Part shown: in pieces, positions 14,467 through 19,859 of the stretch
Position numbering within the stretch: position 1 is the first letter of the stretch
Layout: each line of letters starts with the position of its first letter
Source of the DNA: JAFDEI01 sp964196055
GTDB lineage: Bacteria; Myxococcota_A; UBA9160; SMWR01
Assembly: GCA_964196055.1 (NCBI GenBank)
Contig: CAXMSF010000305.1
Span: 1 to 19,859 of the forward strand
Direction of reading: 5' to 3'
Length of the DNA: 19,859 nucleotides
Notes under the pieces: generated by a model
Database searches by the model: none
Seen by the model: only the letters and a program-made list of their open reading frames with translations
What the model was told of the DNA's origin: nothing
Program-made: the position numbers and the translations under genes

Positions 14467-17408
14467 CCCTCCAAGATCGACCGGCCCATCGCGATCTCAC
14501 TGATCAGCTCGTCGAATCGCTCCGGATGATCGGCGAGGTCGTGAATTCGCAGCCGCGCCACATGGTCCTCGCCCGGCAGTGGTTGCACCCAGTCGTGCTT
14601 CGAGGCGAGGTGGTCGAGCATGCTCGAAAGATTGAGCCCGTGTTTGCTGCGGCTATCGTCCGCGCCCAGCACGACGAGATCGCCTCCTTCGAAGCGCGCA
14701 ACCGAAACCTGAGCGTCGTAGCGCTCGCGTCCGATTCGAGCCGTCAAGTGCAGATCCAATTCAGGTGGTGTCGGAACCACGACGAGCGTGAAGCCGTGGA
14801 AGTGCACCAGTCGGAAATCGCGCTCCGACACGAAGGCAACCTCAGGCGGCACATCAGGCGCCGGGATCCGTTCGGACTCCTTCGCGAGGTCGCTCGGTCG
14901 GCCCACGAGCAGCGCGTCGATATCGGCTCGCCGTTCACCAGTTCGCTGCGCGGCCTCTCCGAGTCGATGCCACCACAGACGTCCCCAGCGCTCATAGTCG
15001 TGCTGACTGAAGCGCCCCGTCGCGAGTTCGACGATCTTGTCCGAGAAGCGGCTTCGTCGCTCGCGCAGCTTCAGCACGTCCGACAAGCAGCTCTCCGCTC
15101 CGGGCGTGACATGCACGTTCTCGCTGCCGAGCGTCTCGCGCATCTCGCCGAGGTCTTCCGGCGGCCAATCCCGACAATCGAACCACGCCAGGCGTCCGCG
15201 GTACAGCGCCGCCGCCTGCAAGGTGTCTCGCGCGGGCGATGCCGTGAAGCCGATCAGATAGATCGGCGTGGTATTGCCGAGGTCGGTGGCCACGCCGCGG
15301 AAGAAGGTCATGAGATCCTCCTGACGGTAGACCCAGAAACCCTCGATCTGGCGCAGATCGCGCGCGAGCATCACGCCGCTGATCAACGAACCGCGATCGG
15401 CATGGACCACGATCGCTGCACGCTTGCGCGGCAGGCTAAGCTTCTCCTCCTCCTCACCGGTCGACTGTTCGAATCCATCGTCGAGGGACCGCTCCTCGGC
15501 TTCCCGGCGGCGGCGCGCGAGGTCGGAATCCTCCTCATCATCCTCTTCGTAGGCGGGTGCACTCATCTCATCGAGTTCGGGAACATCGTCGAGCGGTGCG
15601 AGCGTTTCAGCGAGATCGTCGACGTCATCGTCATCGATCTTCGGTGCCTCTCGCCGGCCGCGACGACGTCCACGCCGCTGGCCGTTAGAGCGACCCGATG
15701 TTTCCTCCTCGCCGTCTCCCGCCGCTTCATTGGGTTCGACTTCACCAGCTAGCTCTGGTGCACCGCCTTCACTCTCGTCGTCATCACGATCCTCGGCTTC
15801 ATCGTCACCCTCACCGCCGCGGCCGCCTCGACGCCGGCTACGACTCCGGCCTCGCCCACGACGCGAGCGGCGCCCACCGCGTTCTTCGCCGTCCGATGCG
15901 GCTCGCTCATCGTCTCCTAGGTCGAACAGCGAGAGTTCCTCGAACGATGACCCCTCGAAGGCGCCAGCTGAATCCACGGCCTCCGAGCCTTCGTCTTCCA
16001 GCGCGGAACCGTTGTCCCCCGCGGAGCCGTTGTCTCCCGTGGAACCGTTGTCTCCCGCGGAATCGGCCGTCTCCGAACCACGTGTTCGGCGACCCCCACG
16101 TCGACCGCGGCCTCGCGAGCGACTACGTCCCGCTGTCGGCCGACTCTCTTCGGATTCGGAAGGCGCTTCTGCCCCCGCGCTTGCAGCACTCGGCTCAGCA
16201 GCAGCCGCTTCGGCGACCGCCTGCTGCGGCGGCTCGATGCCCTCACGCAGCGCAAGCACCGGATCGCGGCCACGCCTCAGCTGAACATCGAACTCGGCAT
16301 GGTCCAACGCGAGTGAAGCCAGCACGTGCAGCGCGGGCTCACTCCACTCCTGCGCGGCCAGTAGCAAGCGCGGCGTGCCGAGGCACAGCGGCGGCGGCGC
16401 ATCCGCGAGCAGGCTGGGCAGCAAGGGCTGCACGGCGAGTGCAGCATCGAGAATCCCCCCCAACTCCGCCAGTGTGAGTTCCTTGCGGACGGCGCCGATC
16501 ACCGGCCGCCCGTCGTCGTGAACGCCAACCAGGTCGACCACGTCGACTTCCGAGCCACCGATCGGCCAGAATTGCGCGTCGCGCACTCCCGCTATCTCGG
16601 CCAGCGAAGGCGTGAGCCGTGCCCGCAGGCCCTCTTCTCCGCCGCGGAGCCGTCGATCATTCAAGCGCTTGCGAATCGAGCCCTCGAGCTGATCCATCGC
16701 GGTCGCGAGATCACCCGTCGAGAGGGACGTCGTGGAACGCTCGTCGCCGAGCGATTCCAGCTCGACACGGCCGTCGACCGCGTGCAACGCAGCTGCGCGG
16801 GAGGCCAGCAAGACCAGTTCGACGCGAGACCCGACACCCCGAATCGCGCCGCCGTGCTTCGCGGCGAGCCCCTCTAGAGCCGCGGCCGCGCGCAGGAAGA
16901 GACCGCGATCAGCCGCACGCCCGAGCCCCGCGGCCACCTGCCGAACGCTTACGCCCGCACAGGGTTCCGCTGCTTCGGGCTCGATCACGACATCGACATC
17001 GTCCGGCGTCGCAAGCGCAACGGCCTTGAAGCGAAACGACCAAGCCCCATGCGCGAACGCAGCCAATCGGCGACGGGAACTCGACGACCACTGCGGCGCC
17101 ACAACGACCACGTCGCCGGCGAAACCCTCGCGGGCCGCGAGTCCCTGTGCAACGGCTACCGCCGCAAACGCCGCGTCGCCCGCGTTGCGCGGCGCGAAGC
17201 CCACGACCACCTTCTTGCCGTTGCGCTCACCAACACCTACGGCAGCGAAACTCGTCTCGATTCCGGCCACTTCGATCGGCTCGAGTGACTCGACCTCGAC
17301 CAGGCCCGCCTCGATGACGCGCTCGAACACGCGTGCTGCATCGATCGGTGCCCGTTTCGATTCACCTGCACCCCGGCTCTTTCTTCCTCGCCCAAATCGG
17401 CGTCTCAT
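14463..17408 (-). CDS. Large protein with degenerate DHH-type phosphoesterase domain and long charged disordered linker
   Basis: A 981-residue protein. The start at 17408 is chosen because GGGGAG lies five bases upstream; the ATG at 17450 has no such site. Residues from about 20 to 385 form Ala/Val-rich alpha-beta segments, including a stretch (VDVVDLVGVHDDGRPVIGA) that resembles a worn nuclease-type core. Residues from about 390 to 655 are low-complexity: acidic Asp/Glu/Ser/Gly blocks alternate with Arg/Gly-rich blocks (RSRSRGRGRRGGRRTRG, RRSRRGRGRSRSRRRGGRGG). From about 660 a DHH-like fold follows: VVHADRGSLISGVMLARDL (Asp671) and YLIGFTASP, then AWFDCRDWPPED at 741-752, where DHH would be expected but DCRD is found. 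The C-terminus (LNLSSMLDHLASKHDW onward) resembles a DHHA1 end. Metal ligands look mostly lost, so catalysis is doubtful; nucleic-acid binding through the Arg-rich parts is possible. Confidence 0.6.
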   Translation of the reverse strand: MRRRFGRGRKSRGAGESKRAPIDAARVFERVIEAGLVEVESLEPIEVAGIETSFAAVGVGERNGKKVVVGFAPRNAGDAAFAAVAVAQGLAAREGFAGDVVVVAPQWSSSSRRRLAAFAHGAWSFRFKAVALATPDDVDVVIEPEAAEPCAGVSVRQVAAGLGRAADRGLFLRAAAALEGLAAKHGGAIRGVGSRVELVLLASRAAALHAVDGRVELESLGDERSTTSLSTGDLATAMDQLEGSIRKRLNDRRLRGGEEGLRARLTPSLAEIAGVRDAQFWPIGGSEVDVVDLVGVHDDGRPVIGAVRKELTLAELGGILDAALAVQPLLPSLLADAPPPLCLGTPRLLLAAQEWSEPALHVLASLALDHAEFDVQLRRGRDPVLALREGIEPPQQAVAEAAAAEPSAASAGAEAPSESEESRPTAGRSRSRGRGRRGGRRTRGSETADSAGDNGSTGDNGSAGDNGSALEDEGSEAVDSAGAFEGSSFEELSLFDLGDDERAASDGEERGGRRSRRGRGRSRSRRRGGRGGEGDDEAEDRDDDESEGGAPELAGEVEPNEAAGDGEEETSGRSNGQRRGRRRGRREAPKIDDDDVDDLAETLAPLDDVPELDEMSAPAYEEDDEEDSDLARRRREAEERSLDDGFEQSTGEEEEKLSLPRKRAAIVVHADRGSLISGVMLARDLRQIEGFWVYRQEDLMTFFRGVATDLGNTTPIYLIGFTASPARDTLQAAALYRGRLAWFDCRDWPPEDLGEMRETLGSENVHVTPGAESCLSDVLKLRERRSRFSDKIVELATGRFSQHDYERWGRLWWHRLGEAAQRTGERRADIDALLVGRPSDLAKESERIPAPDVPPEVAFVSERDFRLVHFHGFTLVVVPTPPELDLHLTARIGRERYDAQVSVARFEGGDLVVLGADDSRSKHGLNLSSMLDHLASKHDWVQPLPGEDHVARLRIHDLADHPERFDELISEIAMGRSILEG
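16003..16056 (-). repeat. Three tandem 18-bp repeats in the linker of the DHH-like gene
   Basis: Three near-identical 18-bp units (plus strand GCGGAACCGTTGTCCCCC and variants at 16003, 16021 and 16039) encode repeated Gly-Asp-Asn-Gly-Ser-Ala/Thr hexapeptides. A fourth, decayed unit may follow at 16057-16074. The reading frame is unaffected by copy number. Confidence 0.75.
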
Positions 17409-17413
17409 TCTTT

Positions 17414-17419
17414 CTCCCC
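17414..17419 (-). promoter_or_regulatory. Ribosome binding site fixing the start of the DHH-like gene
   Basis: On the minus strand GGGGAG stands five bases before the ATG at 17408. It favours this start over the upstream in-frame ATG at 17450. Confidence 0.6.
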
Positions 17420-17439
17420 AAGACCCGTTCGGGCCGCTC

Positions 17440-17452
17440 ACGTGATTCACGT
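17440..17452. promoter_or_regulatory. 13-bp palindrome before the DHH-like gene, possible operator
   Basis: ACGTGATTCACGT has perfect 6-bp arms around one central base. It lies in the only gap (66 bp) inside the otherwise packed minus-strand series, about 32 bp upstream of the DHH-like start. This is where a regulatory site for an internal promoter would be expected. No -35/-10 pair is convincing by eye. Confidence 0.3.
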
Positions 17453-17474
17453 CGCTTCACTCCGAACGCGTCTT

Positions 17475-17825
17475 TCATACGTTTCTTGTTTTCGCATCAA
17501 CGATCGCCACAACCTCCTCCTCGACCAACATAATGGTGGCATCGAGGAGGACGCGGCGAAGTTCCGCGAGCAGGCGATCGTTGCCCACTGCGGCGCTGAC
17601 GCGCTCCTTGTTGTTCGCGAAGTCGAGCAACAGACCGCCCAGTAGCTTGCGATCGGAGTGCACGTGCTTCACGGCGAGATTCCACTTTGCGATGGGAACC
17701 TCGATCTTCATGTCTTTCAGGGCGTAGAGATCTTCCACCAGTGAGCCCTTGAAGATCTCGAGGGCGACGTTGCCCGCACCCTTGTTCAGCGATGCCCGCC
17801 AGAATCGACCTTGTGCAAGCAACAC
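17475..17825 (-). CDS. Conserved-looking protein of unknown function (116 aa)
   Basis: A 116-residue soluble protein starting with GTG immediately after the TAG of the upstream gene. A GGAGGAG ribosome site lies inside that gene's end, about nine bases away. It has a mixed alpha-beta look: VALEIFKGSLVEDLYALKDM, IEVPIAKWNLAVKHVHSDRK, an LLGGLLLDFANNKERV helix, a helix around LLAELRRVLLDATIMLVEEE and a short end. No membrane segment, signal peptide or recognised motif is seen. The abutting junction with the 396-residue gene implies co-translation, so the two may act together. I do not recognise the family. Confidence 0.75.
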   Translation of the reverse strand: MLLAQGRFWRASLNKGAGNVALEIFKGSLVEDLYALKDMKIEVPIAKWNLAVKHVHSDRKLLGGLLLDFANNKERVSAAVGNDRLLAELRRVLLDATIMLVEEEVVAIVDAKTRNV

Positions 17826-19016
17826 CTAGCGCTCCTCCCCGGCGGCTTCGACGTCGCCGGCAGTCGCCTCCAGCCGATCAAGCACCGGCGACAGCAGAAC
17901 CTCGAGCAGCGCGCGCGCGATCGCGTGCTTCGTCGGTGTGGAACTCCCGAACGAATCCGCCGCAGCAAGGCAGGCGCGCGCGTCGTCTTCCTTTTCCCAC
18001 TTCCAATAGACGTAGGCCATCTCTTCGAATCGCTCGGCGCAACGCGACGCGAAGGGCTCCCCATACAACTCGGTTACGGCTGCGTCGAGGATCCCATCGA
18101 CCTGCTCGCGACGCACCGCGTCCGAACCTTCGCCCCCGCCCTTCTCCAGTTCGACGATCTTCTCGGCCATCTCCTGGAGCGCCGGGTTCTCGGGCGGCCA
18201 GGGGCCGAGCGCTTTCGCGCGCACGAGTTCCACGGCCCGCTCGCCACCCGCAGCGTCCACTCCGCCGAGCGCCTCGCGCGCGAGCATGCCCGGCGTCGGC
18301 GTGCCCTCCTCTACGCCGGTGATTCGCGAACGCCATTCCGAGAAGCCACGCGGTGCGGATCGGTTCGCTGGTTGATGGCTTGCAACTCGTGCGATCAGAG
18401 CCCGCACCGAATCGAGCGGCACAGCGACAGCGGGACGATCACCGCGCCGTGTGAGGTTCTGGAGGAACCGACTCGCCTTGCCACGGGCCGCAGCGTAGAT
18501 CTCGAAGGCGCCTACCCCGCGCTCGTCGTCGAGCAGGATTTCGAATATGCGCGTACCGCCGGAAGGGTTGGGCTCGACGAGGTAGACCATTCGTGACCCG
18601 CGCGGATCGACCGCCGTGACGACGGCACCCGAGAGTGTCTCTTCGACCTTGCCGATTGTCGCAACGACCTTTTCAGGGGCGGGCTCGCTGATCTCGACAC
18701 CGCGCGTTCGCAGCCGGTGGTAGGCACGTCGCAATGCCTTCTTCGCAACTTTCGAGAGCGGACCTGCGTCCACGCCCAGCAACGGCGCCGGGTCGAGTTC
18801 AGGGTCATCGGCCCAATCGGCTGCGAGTTGCCCGCCCGCTAGCGCTTCGTTTTCGAGCAGCCACTGCAGCACGCGCTTGGCCGCATCGGCGTCGAGCAAT
18901 TCGTGGAGCCGGTAGGGATCGCCATTGGCCGGGCGGATCGAGTCCGCGTCGGCGGGCAGCGCCGTGGCGGCGCGCTCGAGTGCTTCGGGCAGTCCGATGC
19001 TCTCCTCCGGGCTCAT
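17826..19016 (-). CDS. Cytoplasmic protein of unknown function (396 aa)
   Basis: A 396-residue protein whose ATG forms an ATGA overlap with the cutA stop; the same frame is open further upstream, but there it lies inside cutA. The N-terminal 130 residues are helical (ESIGLPEALERAATALPADA; DAAKRVLQWLLENEALAGGQ; VAKKALRRAYHRLRTRGVEI). A beta-rich middle follows (SGAVVTAVDPRGSRMVYLVE; RIFEILLDDERGVGAFEIYA), then a helical C-terminal half with acidic, Ala-rich segments (YGEPFASRCAERFEEMAYVY; WKWEKEDDARACLAAADSF). No signal peptide, membrane helix or catalytic motif is evident. The C-terminal helices could be TPR-like, but this is a weak impression. I do not recognise the family. Tight junctions on both sides place it in the dgt-like/cutA operon. 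Confidence 0.8.
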   Translation of the reverse strand: MSPEESIGLPEALERAATALPADADSIRPANGDPYRLHELLDADAAKRVLQWLLENEALAGGQLAADWADDPELDPAPLLGVDAGPLSKVAKKALRRAYHRLRTRGVEISEPAPEKVVATIGKVEETLSGAVVTAVDPRGSRMVYLVEPNPSGGTRIFEILLDDERGVGAFEIYAAARGKASRFLQNLTRRGDRPAVAVPLDSVRALIARVASHQPANRSAPRGFSEWRSRITGVEEGTPTPGMLAREALGGVDAAGGERAVELVRAKALGPWPPENPALQEMAEKIVELEKGGGEGSDAVRREQVDGILDAAVTELYGEPFASRCAERFEEMAYVYWKWEKEDDARACLAAADSFGSSTPTKHAIARALLEVLLSPVLDRLEATAGDVEAAGEER

Positions 19017-19345
19017 TCTCGTGTCTCCGTGACGATCCAATCGAGGTACGCCGAGCTGCCGCCGCATACCGGCAACACCAGGACCTCGGGAAGCTCGTAA
19101 GGATGGAGGTCCTTGATCCTGGCCGCCAGAGCCTGGGAGCGCTTCTGTTGCGACTTGATGACCAGCATCACCTCGGAATCGTCCTGTAGCGCGCCCTCCC
19201 AGCGATAGATCGACCGCATCCCCGGAATCACGTTCACGCAGGCCGCCAGACCTTCCTCGACCAGGGTCCGGGCGAGCGTCTCCGCGACGCCTTCGTCCGG
19301 GACGGTGGTGAGCACCGCGCATATTTCCGTCTCAGGAGCGGCCAT
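19013..19345 (-). CDS. cutA: Divalent-cation tolerance protein CutA
   Basis: A 110-residue protein of normal CutA1 length. Hallmarks are the AETLARTLVEEGLAACVNV helix-strand, then IPGMRSIYRWEGALQDDSEV (residues 40-59), the strand VMLVIKS, and the conserved C-terminal HPYELPEVLVLPV (81-93) ending with SSAYLDWI. CutA1 is a small trimeric ferredoxin-like protein named for copper and divalent metal tolerance in Escherichia coli; its molecular role is still unsettled. The gene overlaps the end of the dGTPase-like gene by 14 bp and the start of the 396-residue gene by 4 bp, so it is inside an operon. Confidence 0.95.
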   Translation of the reverse strand: MAAPETEICAVLTTVPDEGVAETLARTLVEEGLAACVNVIPGMRSIYRWEGALQDDSEVMLVIKSQQKRSQALAARIKDLHPYELPEVLVLPVCGGSSAYLDWIVTETRE

Positions 19346-19859
19346 GATCCCCCACCAGTCGCTCGTGCTCGATCATTGCGAAGCGGTCCGTCATCCCGGC
19401 GGCGTAGTCCGCAATCGCCCTCGCCTCGCCGTCCTCGCTGAAGCGGTCGCGCACGTGGCCAGGCAGCCGGGCCGGATCGTCGCGGAACATCGCGAACAAC
19501 TCGCCGAGAATCTGCGCGCCGTGGTCACTCATCGCCCGGACCCGCGGGTGGTAATAGAGGTTCTCGTACAGAAAACGCTTTAGCTCGCGCTTCGCCGCCG
19601 CCACTTCCGGCGCAAACGCAACCAACCGACCTTCGGTTGCACGTACCGCCGCGACCGAATCGACACCGGATTCCGCGAGCCGCGCAGCCGAGGTTTCCAC
19701 CAGATCGGTCACGAGCCGATTGATGATTGCCCGCACGGTCTGGGCCTGGAGGACGGTTTCGGCCGCACCCGCGAGTTCCGATTCCACCTGTTCGCGGGCT
19801 TCGCGCCACAGCGGCACCTCCGCGAGGGATTCGATATCGAGTAGCTCCGACCGCAGACC
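19332..19859 (-). CDS. dGTPase-like HD hydrolase, C-terminal part
   Basis: This frame is open from the right edge of the window to a TGA at 19332-19334, giving the last 175 residues; the start and the HD metal site lie outside. The visible part matches the C-terminal helical domain of dGTP triphosphohydrolase-like proteins (HD-associated domain, PF13286). It has SLAEVPLWREA at the edge, then VRAIINRLVTDLVETSAARL, KRELKRFLYENLYYHPRV and the ILGELFAMFRDDPARLPGHV stretch before the RAIADYAAGMTDRFAMIEH ending. These enzymes hydrolyse dNTPs to deoxynucleoside and triphosphate. It is the most upstream visible gene of the minus-strand series and overlaps cutA by 14 bp. Confidence 0.88.
   Translation of the reverse strand, partial: GLRSELLDIESLAEVPLWREAREQVESELAGAAETVLQAQTVRAIINRLVTDLVETSAARLAESGVDSVAAVRATEGRLVAFAPEVAAAKRELKRFLYENLYYHPRVRAMSDHGAQILGELFAMFRDDPARLPGHVRDRFSEDGEARAIADYAAGMTDRFAMIEHERLVGDHGRS

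Noticed and set aside
14445..15752. Long plus-strand open frame (435 codons) opposite the DHH-like gene
   Set aside because: It is the antisense shadow of a GC-rich coding strand. Its translation is rich in Arg/His/Ala without motifs, and the minus-strand frame has clear domains and a coupled junction to queE.
17811..18596. Plus-strand open frame opposite the 396-aa gene
   Set aside because: No ribosome site or motif; the minus frame has coupled junctions at both ends.
19017..19322. N-terminal extension of the 396-aa protein through cutA
   Set aside because: This region is cutA in another frame; the translation is Arg/Gly-rich noise, and an ATGA overlap start exists at 19016.
1..19859. CRISPR array, insertion sequence, tRNA or rRNA gene
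   Set aside because: No regularly spaced direct repeats, transposase-like frame, terminal inverted repeats or tRNA-like cloverleaf was noticed by eye; a tRNAscan or IS search could still find something missed.

Overview
The window is high-GC, densely coded bacterial DNA with strong GC bias at third codon positions. It contains a chemoreceptor, a PilZ protein, a MoxR/DUF58/transglutaminase operon, a protein with a PEP-CTERM sorting signal, and an RHS lipoprotein. This mix suggests a free-living Gram-negative, most like an uncultured deltaproteobacterial or Myxococcota-type lineage. That placement comes from protein style only; there is no rRNA or other marker in the window.

Layout, left to right. 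(1) 1-4688, plus strand: the 3' end of a putative aminopeptidase (PF10023 type), then a compact operon of a MoxR AAA+ ATPase, a DUF58 protein and a TgpA-like transmembrane transglutaminase. The last two junctions overlap. (2) 4706-7258, plus: an 850-residue chemoreceptor with about six membrane helices, a HAMP domain and an altered signalling tip. (3) 7259-13031: an accessory-looking block. It holds a possible 85-codon orphan gene on the minus strand, then three overlapping plus-strand genes: a PEP-CTERM surface protein, a 1241-residue RHS/YD-repeat lipoprotein, and a four-helix membrane protein built from an internal duplication. The block ends with the deletion-fused remnant of a pyruvate/indolepyruvate decarboxylase-type enzyme. 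(4) 13015-19859, all minus strand: a tightly packed series that reads, in transcription order, dGTPase-like HD hydrolase (partial) > cutA > unknown 396-aa protein > unknown 116-aa protein > 981-aa degenerate DHH-type protein with a very long charged linker > queE. A PilZ-domain gene follows after an 87-bp gap holding two palindromic elements.

How the genes work together. MoxR, DUF58 and transglutaminase genes commonly co-occur and are thought to act on envelope or periplasmic protein assembly. The PEP-CTERM/RHS/four-helix set looks co-translated, and all three products are predicted to reach the envelope, each through a different anchoring device. It is the best candidate here for an undescribed system. 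Its members do not match a textbook polymorphic toxin-immunity pair: the RHS C-terminus is a hydrophobic segment, a Gly-rich linker and a Cys-hydrophobic-basic tail, not a recognisable toxin domain. The minus-strand series mixes housekeeping genes (nucleotide hydrolysis, metal tolerance, queuosine/deazapurine synthesis) with two proteins of no recognised family.

I saw no rRNA, tRNA, CRISPR array, insertion sequence or convincing intrinsic terminator.
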